From assembly GCA_028871345.1 (NCBI GenBank), contig JAGWNK010000022.1:1-61021 (forward strand): a stretch of DNA of 61,021 bases, given 5' to 3'. Under the pieces are notes generated by a model. The model had not been told where the DNA came from. It searched no databases and saw only the letters and a program-made list of their open reading frames with translations. The translations under genes and the position numbers were made by a program. Source of the stretch: Alphaproteobacteria bacterium (lineage in GTDB: Bacteria > Pseudomonadota > Alphaproteobacteria > Micropepsales > Micropepsaceae). Below are positions 42,558 to 53,025 of the stretch, piece after piece. Positions within the stretch are counted from its first letter, which is position 1. Every line of letters begins with the position of its first letter.

Positions 42558-43975
42558 CCAAGCGCGCCCGCACCCGCGTCCCGCTCGACATCGGCGCCAT
42601 CCATTTCATCGGCATCGGCGGCATCGGCATGAGCGGCATCGCCGAGATCATGCACAATCTCGGCTACAAGGTTCAGGGCTCCGACACCTCCGACAACGCC
42701 AACGTTAAACGGCTGCGGTCCATGGGCGTGCCCGTGGCGGTGGGCCACGCCGCCGGCAACATCGGAGAGGCGCGCGTCGTCGTCTATTCCTCGGCCGTCA
42801 AGCCGGGAAATGTCGAGTTCGAGTCCGCTCGCCTCAGGGGCCTGCCGCTGGTGCGCCGCGCCGAGATGCTGGCCGAGATCATGCGGTTGAAGTCGTGCAT
42901 CGCCGTGGCGGGCACCAACGGCAAGACGACGACCACGACCATGGTGGCGGCGCTGCTGGACGCCGCCGGCCTCGATCCCACCGTCGTCAACGGCGGCATC
43001 ATCAACGCCTACGGCACGAATGCGCGCCTGGGCGAAGGCGAGTGGGTCGTGGTGGAAGCCGACGAGAGCGACGGCACCTTCCTGCGCCTGCCCGCGACCA
43101 TCGCCATCGTCACCAACGCCGACCCCGACCATCTCGACTACTACGTCACCTTCGACCGCTTGCGCGAGGCGTTCCAGCGCTTCGTCGAGAACGTGCCGTT
43201 CTACGGCTTTGCGGTGCTGTGCATCGATCATCCCGAGGTCCAGGCCATGGTCGGCCGCATCGTCGACCGCCGCCTCACCACCTACGGCCTGTCGCCTCAG
43301 GCCGAAGTGCGCGCCGTCAACCTGCGCTTCTCGGAAGGCGCCTCGCACTACGACGTCATCTTCACCGACCGCTTCAAGGGCACGGAGCGGCGCCTGCAAG
43401 ACCTCTGCCTTCCGATGCCGGGCGAGCACAATGTGCAGAATTCGCTGGCGGCCATCACGGTGGCGCGCGAGCTGGGTGTCGGAGACGAGGTCATCCGTCA
43501 GGCTCTCAAGACCTTCCGCGGCGTCGGCCGTCGCTTCACCCGCGTCGGCGAATGGAACGGCGCCGCCATCATCGACGACTACGCGCACAACCCGTTCAAG
43601 ATTGCCGCCGCGCTCAAGGCGGCGCGCCAAGCCTATGCCGGACCCATCGTCGCCGTCGTGCAGCCGCACCGCTACACGCGCCTGCGCGACACCTTCGCCG
43701 AATTCGCCAAATGCATGAACGACGCCGACGTCGCGGTGATCGCGCCGGTCTATGCCGCGGGCGAACAGCCGATCGAGGGCATCAACCGCGATACCTTCGC
43801 CGACGCCTTGCGCGCCCACGGCCATCGCAACGTGCTGACGATCGAAGGCGACGCCGATCTGGCCGCAGCGGTGGCGCCCCATGCCAAGCCGGGCGGTGCC
43901 ATCGTGTGCCTGGGCGCCGGATCGATCACCGCCTGGGCCGCCGCGCTGCAGGGCAAGCTGGAGGGGTTGTCATGA
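42554..43975 (+). CDS. murC: UDP-MurNAc:L-alanine ligase MurC
   Basis: A 473-residue Mur ligase adding the first stem residue. The N-terminal UDP-binding motif is [18 protein letters not shown]. The ATP loop is [18 protein letters not shown] near residue 115. [20 protein letters not shown] contains the catalytic acids. Later come [10 protein letters not shown] and [14 protein letters not shown] in the C-terminal domain. It starts within the murG stop and overlaps murB by four bases. Confidence 0.97.
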   Translation: MTKRARTRVPLDIGAIHFIGIGGIGMSGIAEIMHNLGYKVQGSDTSDNANVKRLRSMGVPVAVGHAAGNIGEARVVVYSSAVKPGNVEFESARLRGLPLVRRAEMLAEIMRLKSCIAVAGTNGKTTTTTMVAALLDAAGLDPTVVNGGIINAYGTNARLGEGEWVVVEADESDGTFLRLPATIAIVTNADPDHLDYYVTFDRLREAFQRFVENVPFYGFAVLCIDHPEVQAMVGRIVDRRLTTYGLSPQAEVRAVNLRFSEGASHYDVIFTDRFKGTERRLQDLCLPMPGEHNVQNSLAAITVARELGVGDEVIRQALKTFRGVGRRFTRVGEWNGAAIIDDYAHNPFKIAAALKAARQAYAGPIVAVVQPHRYTRLRDTFAEFAKCMNDADVAVIAPVYAAGEQPIEGINRDTFADALRAHGHRNVLTIEGDADLAAAVAPHAKPGGAIVCLGAGSITAWAAALQGKLEGLS

Positions 43976-44868
43976 CCCGTCCCTGTGATGCGCTTCCGCC
44001 CGTCCGCGGCACCTACACCCACGGCGCTCCGCTCAAGGATCTCGTGTGGTTCCGGGTCGGCGGTCCGGCGGAGGTGCTGTTCCGCCCGGCCGATGCGGAC
44101 GACCTGGCGACCTTCCTCGCCGCGCGGCCTTGCGACATGGCCGTCACCGTGATCGGCGTGGGCTCCAACCTTCTGGTGCGCGACGGCGGCATTCCCGGCG
44201 TCGTGATCCGCCTGCCGGCAGCCTTCAGCAAGATCATCGTCGACGGCACGCGTCTGCGGGCGGGGGCGGCGGCCCTCGATTCCGCGGCGGCGCGCACCGC
44301 CGCCGATGCCGGCATCGCGGGACTCGAATTCCTGCGCGGCGTTCCCGGCACCGTTGGCGGCGCCCTGCGGATGAACGCCGGCTGCTACGGCAGCGAAGTG
44401 AAGGACATCCTCGTCGAATGCACGGCCATAGACGGCACGGGCGCGAAGCAGATATGGACCTCGGCCCAGATGGGATTCAGCTACCGCCATTGCGCGGTGC
44501 CCGACGACGTCATCTTCGTCGAGGCGCTGTTCGAAGGGATGCGCGACGAGCCGGCCGCCGTGCGCGCGCGCATGGAGCAGCTGCTCGGGCGCCGCGAAGG
44601 CTCCCAACCGGTGCGCTCGAAGACGGGCGGCTCCACCTTCAAGAATCCGCCGGGTCACAAGGCTTGGCAGCTCATCTCCGATGCCGGCTGCCGCGGCCTG
44701 AAAGTCGGCGGCGCCCAGGTTTCCGAGATGCACAGCAATTTCCTCATCAATACAGGCGACGCCAGGGCGGCCGACATCGAGGCGCTGGGCGAGGAAGTCC
44801 GCGCCCGGGTGAAGGCGAAGTTCGGCATCGTGCTTGAATGGGAAATAAGAAGAGTGGGTGTGCCATGA
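43972..44868 (+). CDS. murB: UDP-N-acetylenolpyruvoylglucosamine reductase MurB
   Basis: A 298-residue FAD enzyme reducing enolpyruvyl-UDP-GlcNAc to UDP-MurNAc with NADPH. FAD-binding segments are [14 protein letters not shown] and [13 protein letters not shown]. The substrate region is [21 protein letters not shown]. The proton-donor Ser region is [33 protein letters not shown], with the final Asn-Phe, is of the type II short form. Position after murC is standard. The stop overlaps the ddl start by ATGA. Confidence 0.96.
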   Translation: MTRPCDALPPVRGTYTHGAPLKDLVWFRVGGPAEVLFRPADADDLATFLAARPCDMAVTVIGVGSNLLVRDGGIPGVVIRLPAAFSKIIVDGTRLRAGAAALDSAAARTAADAGIAGLEFLRGVPGTVGGALRMNAGCYGSEVKDILVECTAIDGTGAKQIWTSAQMGFSYRHCAVPDDVIFVEALFEGMRDEPAAVRARMEQLLGRREGSQPVRSKTGGSTFKNPPGHKAWQLISDAGCRGLKVGGAQVSEMHSNFLINTGDARAADIEALGEEVRARVKAKFGIVLEWEIRRVGVP

Positions 44869-45800
44869 CGCTGCGGAAGATTGCGGTACTGCTCGGCGGA
44901 CGCTCGTCGGAACGCGAGATCAGCCTGGTATCCGGCCATGGCTGCGCCAAGGCCTTGCGCGACGAAGGCTTCGAGACGATCGAGATCGATCCCAGCGAGT
45001 CCGACCTTGCGGCCCAGCTCAATGCCGCCAAGCCGGATGCGGTGTTCAACGCCCTGCACGGCCGTTGGGGCGAGGACGGCTGCGTCCAAGGGCTGCTCGA
45101 GCTCTTGCGCATGCCCTACACCCATTCCGGCGTGCTCGCCTCGGCGCTCGCCATGCACAAGCAGCGCGCCAAGGACGTGTTCGCCGCCGCCGGCCTGCCC
45201 CTGGTCAAGTCCATCGTCGTCGACCGGCGCGAGGCCGCCGCCCGGCATCTGATGGAGCCGCCCTATGTCGTGAAGCCCGTCAACGAGGGTTCCTCCGTCG
45301 GCGTCTTCATCATCCGCCAGGGAGACAACCGTCCGCCCGAAGCATTGGGCAGCGACACGTGGAACCTGTCGAACGAGATGATGGTCGAGGAGTTCGTGCC
45401 CGGCCGCGAGCTGACCGTGGCGGTGATGGGTTTGAAGGAAGGCCCCAGGGCGCTCGCCGTCACCGAGATCACGACCACTCTCGCCTTCTATGATTATGAA
45501 GCAAAATATGCCGCCGGCGGCTCGACCCACACGCTGCCCGCCAAGGTTCCTCCCTTCGTCGCCGAGCAGGCCATGCGCCTGGCCGAACGCGCCCACGCCA
45601 CCTTGGGGTGTCGCGGCGTGTCGCGTATCGATTTCCGCTACGACGACACCGAGGGCAAGCATCGCCTGGTCGTGCTCGAAGCCAACACCCAGCCGGGCAT
45701 GACGCCCACCTCCCTCGTCCCCGAGCAGGCCGCCCACACCGGCATGAGCTACGGCGCGTTATGCCGATGGATCGTGGAGGACGCTTCGTGCGACCGGTGA
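44865..45800 (+). CDS. ddl: D-alanine--D-alanine ligase
   Basis: A 311-residue ATP-grasp ligase making D-Ala-D-Ala for MurF. The N-terminal motif is [18 protein letters not shown], then [10 protein letters not shown], the ATP-binding [17 protein letters not shown] near 137-153, and the metal site [17 protein letters not shown] near 276-292. The ATG at 44865 sits in the murB stop; an in-frame ATG at 44838 would overlap murB further and is less likely. It is of the DdlB type by position in the division cluster. Confidence 0.96.
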   Translation: MTLRKIAVLLGGRSSEREISLVSGHGCAKALRDEGFETIEIDPSESDLAAQLNAAKPDAVFNALHGRWGEDGCVQGLLELLRMPYTHSGVLASALAMHKQRAKDVFAAAGLPLVKSIVVDRREAAARHLMEPPYVVKPVNEGSSVGVFIIRQGDNRPPEALGSDTWNLSNEMMVEEFVPGRELTVAVMGLKEGPRALAVTEITTTLAFYDYEAKYAAGGSTHTLPAKVPPFVAEQAMRLAERAHATLGCRGVSRIDFRYDDTEGKHRLVVLEANTQPGMTPTSLVPEQAAHTGMSYGALCRWIVEDASCDR

Positions 45801-46735
45801 GCAAGGAGCGCAAACCTCGCGACGTGCGCGGCAAGTCCGGCCGCTCGCCCGCCCGCGGCATCAGGCGGGGTGCGGCGCGCCCGTCTCCCGTCCGCCGCGG
45901 CAAGCGCCCCGGCCCGCTGTCGCGCCTGTTCTCGCCGCTCAAAGCGCTGCTCGCCGGCCGCCGCCCCGTGTTCTGGATGACGGCGGGCACTTTGGCTCTC
46001 ACGCTGCTGGCGGCGCTGTTCGCCTCCGGGTTCGTGGGACGCACCATCCACCGCACCGACGCCGCGATCGGCAGGTTGATCGCCGAGGCCGGCTTCGGCA
46101 TCGAACAGGTCCATCTCGCCGGCAATATGCGCACGCCCACCGCCACGATCGTGGCCGCGCTCGGTTTCACGCCCGGCCAGTCGATCTTCGGCGTCGATCT
46201 GCGCGCCGCGCGCGCCCGGCTGATGGAACTGCCTTGGGTCGCCAACGCCGAAGTTCAGCGGCGCTATCCCGACGACATCGCCGTCACCATCACGGAGAAG
46301 ATCCCGTTTGCCCGCTGGCAGTCGCCCACGGCGCTCTACGTCGTCGAGCGCAACGGCCGGCCGATCACCGCCGAGCGTGTCGACACGTTTACCCGCCTGC
46401 CGCTTCTCTTGGGCCCGGGCGCGCCGGAGACCGCGCCGCCCATCATCGCGGCAGTGGCGAAGCATCGCGGCGTCGTCGCGCGCGTGCAGGCCTTCCAGTA
46501 CGTGTCCGAGCGCCGCTGGAACCTGCTGCTCGATGACGGTGTCGTCGTGAAGCTGCCGGAGGCCGGCTGGGACAAGCAGCTCGACGCGCTGGAGCATCTC
46601 ATCGTCGACAAGGGCATCCTCGAGAACGACATCCGCGAAATCGATCTGAGGTCGCCGACGCATTATTTCTTCGTCCGCAGGACCACGGGGACGGACCAGA
46701 AGGACAAGAAGCCCGAAGGGGGGAGTGCGATCTGA
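45788..46735 (+). CDS. ftsQ: Cell division protein FtsQ
   Basis: A bitopic division protein of about 315 residues. A very basic, Arg/Pro/Gly-rich cytoplasmic tail of ~55 residues comes first, then one membrane helix ([19 protein letters not shown]). A POTRA domain ([21 protein letters not shown]) follows, and a beta-domain ([35 protein letters not shown]). It recruits FtsL/FtsB and downstream proteins. Two GTG starts are possible: 45788, with GGAGG 7 bases upstream (chosen), and 45797, which forms GTGA with the ddl stop. The gene overlaps ddl by 13 bases. Confidence 0.93.
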   Translation: MRPVSKERKPRDVRGKSGRSPARGIRRGAARPSPVRRGKRPGPLSRLFSPLKALLAGRRPVFWMTAGTLALTLLAALFASGFVGRTIHRTDAAIGRLIAEAGFGIEQVHLAGNMRTPTATIVAALGFTPGQSIFGVDLRAARARLMELPWVANAEVQRRYPDDIAVTITEKIPFARWQSPTALYVVERNGRPITAERVDTFTRLPLLLGPGAPETAPPIIAAVAKHRGVVARVQAFQYVSERRWNLLLDDGVVVKLPEAGWDKQLDALEHLIVDKGILENDIREIDLRSPTHYFFVRRTTGTDQKDKKPEGGSAI

Positions 46736-48015
46736 TGGGGGAGACGGTTCGCTTGCGCACCGCGATGGAGATACCGGCCTACCGGCCGGGGCTGGTGGCC
46801 GTGCTCGACATCGGTTCGTCGAAGGTCGTGTGCCTGATCGCGCGCGCCGAGACCGGCAGTCTGAAGGTCATGGGCGCCGCTCTGCGCGAATGCCAAGGCG
46901 TGCGCGCCGGCACCATTACCGGCCTGGTCGCAGCCGAGGAATCGATCCGCGATTGCGTCGCCGCCGCCGAGAACCTCGCCGATGCCCGCATCCAGAACGT
47001 GCTGATTTCCGTCAATTGCGGCAGTCCGATGAGCGTCACTTCGCGCGCCGCCATGGCGCTCGAGGGTGCCCTGGTCTCAGACACGCATCTGCGCGACCTG
47101 CTGGCGGAAGGTCGCGCCAAATGCCAGGCGGAAGGCTACGAGATCATCCAGCCATCGCCCACCGGTTACGTCGTCGACGAGGCGCGCGGCGTGCGCGATC
47201 CCTCGGGCATGTATTGCCAGCGCATCGGCGTCTCGATGCATGCCGTGGCCGTCAAGCCGTCGCCGCTCGCCAATCTCAAGCTCGCCGTCGAGCGCTGCCA
47301 TCTCACCGTGGCGGCGCCGCTGTTCGCGCCCTATGCCTCGGGCCTGTCGGTCCTCACCGAGGACGAGAAGCAGCTCGGCGCCACCGTCATCGACATGGGC
47401 GGCGGGGTGACTTCCATTGCCGTGTTCCTCGAAGGCCATCTCGTCTATGCGGACGTGGTTCCCATGGGCGGCCAGCAGGTGACGGCCGATCTTGCCCGCA
47501 TGCTCGCCGCCCCGATCTCGGCGGCGGAGCGCGCCAAGGTGCTCTACGGCGCCGCGCTGGGCGATCTCGAGGTCGGCGCCGACGTCGTCTCGGTGCCCCA
47601 GATGGGCGAGGACGGCGAGGAGAGCGATCTGCGCGTGCCGCGCTCGATGCTCACGAGAATCATTCAAGCGCGTCTGGAAGAGACCTTCGCCGAGGTTCAG
47701 ACGCGCCTGCGCAATTCCGGCTACGACGTCGCCGCGGGGCGGCGCGTCGTTCTGACCGGGGGCGCCTGCCAGCTGGCGGGCGCGCGCGAACTGGCCGGCC
47801 GTGTGCTCAACAAGCAGGTGCGCATCGGCCGTCCGCAAAGCATTCCGGGCCTGCCTGCGTCGTCGACCGGTCCGGATTACGCCACCGCCGTGGGTCTTCT
47901 CACCGCGGGGGCGACGATGCCGCCCGACGTCTTGAATCCGGAACTCGCATCTTCGCCCGAGACATCGGGCACAAAAGGATGGCTCTCACGGTTGACCGGA
48001 GGGCTGTTCGGGTGA
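46735..48015 (+). CDS. ftsA: Cell division protein FtsA
   Basis: A 426-residue actin-like ATPase that tethers FtsZ to the membrane. Phosphate loops are [16 protein letters not shown] (about 21-36) and [16 protein letters not shown] (about 216-231). The adenosine motif is [17 protein letters not shown] near 338. The C-terminal amphipathic membrane-targeting helix is [12 protein letters not shown]. Its ATG overlaps the last base of the ftsQ TGA. The 79-bp gap that follows, before ftsZ, carries regulatory motifs. Confidence 0.97.
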   Translation: MGETVRLRTAMEIPAYRPGLVAVLDIGSSKVVCLIARAETGSLKVMGAALRECQGVRAGTITGLVAAEESIRDCVAAAENLADARIQNVLISVNCGSPMSVTSRAAMALEGALVSDTHLRDLLAEGRAKCQAEGYEIIQPSPTGYVVDEARGVRDPSGMYCQRIGVSMHAVAVKPSPLANLKLAVERCHLTVAAPLFAPYASGLSVLTEDEKQLGATVIDMGGGVTSIAVFLEGHLVYADVVPMGGQQVTADLARMLAAPISAAERAKVLYGAALGDLEVGADVVSVPQMGEDGEESDLRVPRSMLTRIIQARLEETFAEVQTRLRNSGYDVAAGRRVVLTGGACQLAGARELAGRVLNKQVRIGRPQSIPGLPASSTGPDYATAVGLLTAGATMPPDVLNPELASSPETSGTKGWLSRLTGGLFG

Positions 48016-48047
48016 TTCAACCGTTAACCACGCGATTCTCGTGATTC
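48014..48047. promoter_or_regulatory. GANTC cluster and CtrA-like half site in front of ftsZ
   Basis: Three GATTC sites (GANTC, the CcrM methylation target) lie at 48014-48018, 48034-48038 and 48043-48047. TTAACCA at 48024-48030 matches seven of eight bases of the CtrA half site TTAACCAT known from Caulobacter. GANTC-dependent GcrA/CcrM control of ftsZ is documented in Caulobacter. The density here suggests a separate, methylation-sensitive ftsZ promoter. Not proven by sequence alone. Confidence 0.5.
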
Positions 48048-48094
48048 GTTTGGGCAATGGCGACGATAACGCGCGAAGCCAAGGAGAGTTAGAT

Positions 48095-49612
48095 ATGGCG
48101 ATCAACTTCAAAACGCCCGAACCGACGGAGCTGCGCCCCCGCATCACGGTGCTGGGTGTCGGCGGTGCCGGCGGCAACGCGGTCAACAACATGATCGCAT
48201 CGAAGCTGGAAGGCGTGGAATTCATCGTGGCCAACACCGACGCCCAGGCGCTGGCGCAGTCCAGGGCGCAGCGGCGCATCCAGCTTGGCGTGCACGTCAC
48301 CGAAGGTCTGGGAGCAGGCGCCCAGCCCGATGTCGGCCGCGCCGGCGCCGAGGAAACCCTCGACGAGATTCTCGAGCAGCTCTCCGGATCGCACATGGTG
48401 TTCATCACCGCCGGCATGGGCGGCGGCACCGGCACCGGCGCGGCGCCGGTCATCGCCCGGGCCGTGCGCGAGCAGGGCATCTTGACCGTCGGCGTCGTCA
48501 CCAAGCCGTTTGCCTTCGAGGGCGACCGCCGCATGCGCATCGCCGAAAAAGGCATCGCCGAACTGCAGCAGTTCGTGCATACGCTGATCGTGATCCCGAA
48601 CCAGAACCTCTTCCGCGTCGCCAACGACCGCACCACGTTTGCCCAAGCCTTCGCCATGGCCGACGACGTGCTGCATGCCGGCGTGCGCGGTGTCACCGAC
48701 CTGATCGTGATGCCCGGCCTCATCAATCTCGACTTCGCCGACATCAAGTCGGTGATCTCCGAGATGGGCAAGGCGATGATGGGCACCGGCGAAGCCGAAG
48801 GCGAGGACCGCGCCCAGAAGGCCGCCGACATGGCCATCTCCAACCCGCTGCTCGACGATGTGTCGATGAAGGGCGCCCGCGGCGTGCTCATCAACATCAC
48901 CGGCGGCCCCGACCTGATGCTGTTCGAGGTCGAACAGGCGGCCAACCGAGTCCGCGCCGAGGTCGATCCCGACGCCAATATCATCTTCGGCAATACCATC
49001 ATCGACAACATGGAAGGCCGCGTGCGCGTCAGCGTCGTCGCCACCGGTATCGATGCGGCCGAGATGAAGATGCCGAAGAACGTCGAGCCGATCCGCCCGC
49101 ACATCCGTCCCGCCCCGCGCATGCCCGAGCCTGTGAAGGTCGAACCGCGCGCCGCCATGGCGGCACCCATGCCCGCCGTGCAGATGCAGGTTCACGCCAA
49201 CCCGGTGCATCGCCAGGTGGAAGTGCTGAGCGAGGAGCTCAATGCGCCGCGCTCCGCCACCGAGGCCCTGATCCTGGGCTCCGACGACGTCCCGCCCTTG
49301 CCGGGCGAAGCTCAGCGCCCGGCGGCGACCCGCGAACCGGCGCGCCCGGCCGAACCGCGCCAGGCCGAGCCGGAGCGCCGCAGCTGGTTCCTCGGACGCA
49401 AGAAACATCGTGAGGAGCCGCGACAGGAGCCGGTGGCCGTGACGCGTCCGGCGCCGCGGGCCGCAGCCGCCCCGATCCAGCGTGCTGCACAGCCCGAAGC
49501 GCTGCGCTCTGCCCCGCAGCAAGCGCAGACCAAGGCCGACGACCTGTTCCCCGATCACAAGCGGGACGAGCAGTTCGAAATTCCGGCCTTCCTGCGCCGC
49601 CAGACCAACTGA
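48095..49612 (+). CDS. ftsZ: Cell division GTPase FtsZ
   Basis: A 505-residue tubulin homologue forming the Z ring. The globular domain (about residues 12-320) has [16 protein letters not shown], the tubulin signature [14 protein letters not shown] near 109 and the T7 loop [13 protein letters not shown] long Pro/Ala/Arg/Glu-rich linker of ~155 residues follows, as is usual in alphaproteobacteria. It ends in the conserved C-terminal peptide [12 protein letters not shown] that binds FtsA. AAGGAG lies 10 bases before the ATG at 48095; a GTG further upstream is in frame but sits in the regulatory gap. Confidence 0.97.
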   Translation: MAINFKTPEPTELRPRITVLGVGGAGGNAVNNMIASKLEGVEFIVANTDAQALAQSRAQRRIQLGVHVTEGLGAGAQPDVGRAGAEETLDEILEQLSGSHMVFITAGMGGGTGTGAAPVIARAVREQGILTVGVVTKPFAFEGDRRMRIAEKGIAELQQFVHTLIVIPNQNLFRVANDRTTFAQAFAMADDVLHAGVRGVTDLIVMPGLINLDFADIKSVISEMGKAMMGTGEAEGEDRAQKAADMAISNPLLDDVSMKGARGVLINITGGPDLMLFEVEQAANRVRAEVDPDANIIFGNTIIDNMEGRVRVSVVATGIDAAEMKMPKNVEPIRPHIRPAPRMPEPVKVEPRAAMAAPMPAVQMQVHANPVHRQVEVLSEELNAPRSATEALILGSDDVPPLPGEAQRPAATREPARPAEPRQAEPERRSWFLGRKKHREEPRQEPVAVTRPAPRAAAAPIQRAAQPEALRSAPQQAQTKADDLFPDHKRDEQFEIPAFLRRQTN

Positions 49613-49908
49613 CGCGGTCCTTCCTCTCCCTGACAAGGGGAGGCCGACGCGCCCGCATGTCGGGTGGGGGTCATTCCACGAACGGTGGCTTGATCCCTCC
49701 CCGGCCCGCCTCTCGGCGGTCCGACCCTCCCTTTTCAAGGGCGGGGAAAGGCGACCCACTTTCTTCCCCGACCCGGGGCGCGCCGGGGCACTGCCTTTGG
49801 CTTGCTGCGCCACAGAGCTGCCCGCATTAGAACAAATAAAAATCATATGACAACTGATGCGTGACGTATTAATAGACCGCGTAGAAACTAATTCTGCAGG
49901 TCGTCCAC
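49613..49908. repeat. 296-bp ftsZ-downstream region with a GC-rich palindromic intergenic repeat and an AT-rich end
   Basis: CCTCTCCCTGACAAGGGGAGG (49624-49644) written as CCTCTCC...GGGGAGG is an imperfect palindrome. With the following GTCGGGTGGGGGTC and CCCTCCCTTTTCAAGGG parts it looks like the short dispersed repeats frequent between alphaproteobacterial genes. Related sequence recurs at 54853-54903 and more weakly near 52676-52740. The last ~80 bases before 49909 are AT-rich (AAATAAAAATCATATGAC, ATTAATAG) and probably hold the promoter of the next gene. No gene is seen here. Confidence 0.5.
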
Positions 49909-50334
49909 ATGGAAGACCGTCTGATTCTGGCCGGAATCCTGGTGGTGGCCTGTGCCGTGCTGATCGGTCTCATCGAGCGCTGGCGCAGCGGCGGTCCCTC
50001 CGCGCTGCCTCGTCTCGACTGTGACCCGTCGCCCCTCTCGAGCGCTGCCGAGATCGCTTACGCCTACGCCCGCGAGCGACGCCTGCCGCTGGCGTCGGTC
50101 GCCGACCGCAAGGGCGGCAGCCAGTGGTTCGAGACCAGCATCCTCAAGAACGTACCGGTTTCCGCCACCTGCCTGCGCTCCGGCCGTCGCACGAGGCTCG
50201 CCGCCGGTTCCTATGTGCATGCCTTGCCCGACGGGCTGTCCCGCAGCGCTTCGGGCAAGGCCGACTACACCGATCCCATGATCGGCCGCCGAGCCTTTCG
50301 CGCTTACCTGCGCTGGATGACCTCGGTCTGGTAG
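49909..50334 (+). CDS. Hypothetical protein with N-terminal membrane helix
   Basis: Family not recognised. The 141-residue protein starts MEDRLILAGILVVACAVLIG, one signal-anchor helix. A periplasmic or cytoplasmic soluble part of ~115 residues follows (AAEIAYAYARERRLPL, WFETSILKNVPVSATCL, AFRAYLRWMTSVW). Two cysteines occur in the soluble part. It lies in the region between ftsZ and lpxC, where the conserved order is interrupted. Confidence 0.6.
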   Translation: MEDRLILAGILVVACAVLIGLIERWRSGGPSALPRLDCDPSPLSSAAEIAYAYARERRLPLASVADRKGGSQWFETSILKNVPVSATCLRSGRRTRLAAGSYVHALPDGLSRSASGKADYTDPMIGRRAFRAYLRWMTSVW

Positions 50335-50403
50335 GGACCCACGCGATGTAGCCGCCAACTCCCGGAGAAGCGCCCGGGCGGGGCGCTTCTCGCAGGGTAG
50401 CGG

Positions 50404-50901
50404 TTACGGCTGCGGTTGTGCCGGAGTCTGATCCGGTTCAGCCGGAGGCTGAGCCGCGGGCGGATCGCTGGGGGCGGCCGCGTTCGTTGCAGGTGCCGTA
50501 TCCGCAGGTGCCGCCGGCGGCGCACTCGGCGCCGCTGCCGGCGCGGAAGAAGCATCGGTTGGCGTCGTGTCCGTGTCGTTGGCGGGCGCGGGAAGCACGT
50601 GTCGCGCGGCATGCCGCTCGGGACGAGGCGGCGGTGCGGCCGCCGCCGGCTGCAGGGCGTTCGTGTCCGGTGTCGTGGTGTCGGATGCCGCGGGCGCGGC
50701 GGGTGGCGTCATCGCCGGCGTCGAGGCGTTGTCATTGGCCGCCATCTGTTGCTTGGGCGGTCGGGGCGGACTCTGCAGTCCCGTTTCGTACCAGCCCACG
50801 CCTGCTGCCGCGATCACGGCGGCGATCGCCAGCGCGCCGAACAACCGGTCGCGGCTGGGCTTCTCGTAGGTCGCCGGATCGTATCCTCGCAGATCGCTCA
50901 T
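50404..50901 (-). CDS. Pro/Ala-rich protein with one membrane helix
   Basis: A 165-residue protein: a short N-terminal cytoplasmic segment (MSDLRGYDPATYEKPSRDRL), one membrane helix (LFGALAIAAVIAAAGVGWY), and ~115 residues dominated by Pro, Ala, Thr, Asp and Gln without secondary structure. Such tails often span the periplasm. No family or function is recognised. The ATG at 50899-50901 is preceded by GGAGTGAGCG, a reasonable ribosome site. Confidence 0.6.
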   Translation of the reverse strand: MSDLRGYDPATYEKPSRDRLFGALAIAAVIAAAGVGWYETGLQSPPRPPKQQMAANDNASTPAMTPPAAPAASDTTTPDTNALQPAAAAPPPRPERHAARHVLPAPANDTDTTPTDASSAPAAAPSAPPAAPADTAPATNAAAPSDPPAAQPPAEPDQTPAQPQP

Positions 50902-51058
50902 CGCTCACTCCTTTGGCAACACGGGACAAGCATGCGCGGGCGATGTGGTGGCGATGGGCAGATCGATCGGCGGAATTGTGGCCCTTTATGGCGCCGTGAC
51001 GTTACGGAAGAAGCGGGAACCGCGAACAATATGTTCGCGACCAACAATTGTTGTGGCA

Positions 51059-52612
51059 TCAGTTCCGGCGGTCCGGCTTGCGCACCCGATAGAGCTTCGC
51101 GAAGCCCGCATCCCGCACAAGGAGCAACTCGTGCGGCAGCATGGCAGCGGGGCGCGGCCGGTCGGCATTCAGCACCAGCACATAGCCGAAATCGCGCCGC
51201 CAGCCGCGATAGGCCGGCTCCAGGTCCCGAACGTGCATCAGCGCAGCGATCGACGGGATGTCGCCGCCTTGCGGCACGGCGATACGGTCATAGGGCGCGC
51301 GCACCTTCACCGGCTGCTTGCCCAGTTCGGCAAACAGACTCGGCACAAAGGCGTGATGCCATGCAACCAACAGCGCAGGATAATGGGCATAGGGATAGGA
51401 GGAGAGCCCGAGAAGTCGCCCCGGAGGCGGAAACAAGCGGTCGTGCCGGTCTGGCTCCTGCTGCACGGGCAGCACGGCGGCACCCGCCGGCAGAGCAGCG
51501 GTCGCTGCGCGGATCGAGTCCAGCATCGCGTCTCCCGCGCTCCAGTTCCACGTGATCCATGCGGTGCGCAGAGCGACGAACGTCATCGTCCCTACCGTCA
51601 GCAGCATCCGGCGCGAAGCGCCCAGGCTCACCTGCGTGGCCGCCAGCGCTGTCAGGACCGCCATGATCGGCAGCCGCCGGTCCATCCACCCGGCCTCGTT
51701 GGTGATCCGCGGCATGACGAGCGAGACGAGCGCCAGCCCCGCCGCCACCGCCAGAAGACCCGCATGCGCCTCGATGCGCCGCGTCGCCGCTGCGTATCCC
51801 ACAAGCAGCACGAGCGGATAGGCGAAGGCGAGATCGACGATTGCGTTGTAGCTGGCGAAAGGCGACAGCAGGGCACCCACCGCCTCGAGAGGATCATTGA
51901 ACAACGCGACGAAGTGCAGCCGCGGGTCACCGGGCAGGGCGCGCTTGGCCAAGAAGGCGACCACGGGAACAGCGCAGATGGCCGCCGCCTCGGCAAGACG
52001 CTGCGCGAGAGATCTGACCTCCCGGCGCGTCGGCAGCGTGGCGCCGATCAGAATCCCGCCGAGCAAGAGGGCGTAGAACATCAACGCAAAGGGATGGAAG
52101 ATGAACACCACGCTCGCGGCGGCCAGCCTGAAGATGCATCGCGCCCACACCTTCGCAATTGACATATCCGCCGCCGCTGCCAGCAACGCCAGGCCGAGGC
52201 CGATCTGGAAGTTGAGGAAGCCCGCCAGCAGCGTCTCACTGAAGGCGAAGTAGGCAAACACCGACAGCCACGGCTCGCGTCGGTGAAAGGTGGCGATATT
52301 GAGCACCATGGCGCCGAGCGGCGGGAGAACGACCGCGAGTGCCAGCAGGACGCGCCCAAGCGTGAATGCGGGCATCAGCGGGACGAACAGCTTGGCGAGA
52401 ACGTCTATGCCGATATTGGTGCCGATGCCGCTCCAGTCCTCGCCATAGAAGCGGTTGAGCGGCGGCGCCATTCCCCCGGTGAGCAGCCATAGGCGCGTCA
52501 CATGGTTGGGAAAATCCAACACTGGCGGCATCGCGAACAGCAGCACGGGCGCGAGCATCAGGGCGCCGACCAGGGTCAGCGCAGTGCGGGACAACGGCGG
52601 TTGCTCCGTCAT
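51059..52612 (-). CDS. Multi-pass membrane protein, possible GT-C-like
   Basis: A 517-residue integral membrane protein with roughly ten hydrophobic helices (for example TALTLVGALMLAPVLLFAMP and LGRVLLALAVVLPPLGAMVL). A large N-terminal outer loop has DFPNHVTRLWLL and FYGEDWSGIGTNIG, and a soluble C-terminal part of ~120 residues follows (ALLVAWHHAFVPSLFAELG). An early Asp in a loop and this topology resemble polyprenyl-sugar (GT-C) transferases, but no defining motif is certain. The ATG at 52610-52612 is chosen because upstream in-frame sequence is low-quality and antisense to the lpxC leader. Confidence 0.65.
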   Translation of the reverse strand: MTEQPPLSRTALTLVGALMLAPVLLFAMPPVLDFPNHVTRLWLLTGGMAPPLNRFYGEDWSGIGTNIGIDVLAKLFVPLMPAFTLGRVLLALAVVLPPLGAMVLNIATFHRREPWLSVFAYFAFSETLLAGFLNFQIGLGLALLAAAADMSIAKVWARCIFRLAAASVVFIFHPFALMFYALLLGGILIGATLPTRREVRSLAQRLAEAAAICAVPVVAFLAKRALPGDPRLHFVALFNDPLEAVGALLSPFASYNAIVDLAFAYPLVLLVGYAAATRRIEAHAGLLAVAAGLALVSLVMPRITNEAGWMDRRLPIMAVLTALAATQVSLGASRRMLLTVGTMTFVALRTAWITWNWSAGDAMLDSIRAATAALPAGAAVLPVQQEPDRHDRLFPPPGRLLGLSSYPYAHYPALLVAWHHAFVPSLFAELGKQPVKVRAPYDRIAVPQGGDIPSIAALMHVRDLEPAYRGWRRDFGYVLVLNADRPRPAAMLPHELLLVRDAGFAKLYRVRKPDRRN

Positions 52613-53025
52613 GCGGGCAATATCATGCGAGCGGCGGCCCCAGAGGGTGTGATCGTGCGAGTAATGTGCATGTCTTTTTCCTCTCCTGAAAGGGCAGGAC
52701 AACCGCACACGCCTTTCCTCCTCCGTCTCGGGGAAGGGCAAAAGAATGCGTCGCGGCAACCAGGCCGCACCGTCGCCGCACCACCTTGAAACGCCGGCGC
52801 TGCGACCCCATTTGCCCGTTCGTGCACGGCGCGACGAATACCGCGCCCGGTCAGGGACCGAGGGGGGGAGGGGGACCGTCCTGGTGCAAATTCCGGAAAT
52901 CAATGGTCAACGTGATGTGGTCGGGTGGTATGGCCGGCCTACCTGTGGGAGTTCACGGCCTTGAGTCGCAAACGGACAAGAACCGTGATGTGCGCCGCGT
53001 GGCGCCGTGCATTAGGCTCACGCCC
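52613..53025. other. 413-bp divergent intergenic region before lpxC
   Basis: No credible gene is seen. It contains GC-rich stretches related to the dispersed intergenic repeats (about 52676-52740), a poly-G tract GAGGGGGGGAGGGGG at about 52860-52874 and a GAGTC (GANTC) site near 52964. Promoters for the divergent membrane protein gene and lpxC must be here. I could not fix their -35/-10 elements. Confidence 0.4.
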
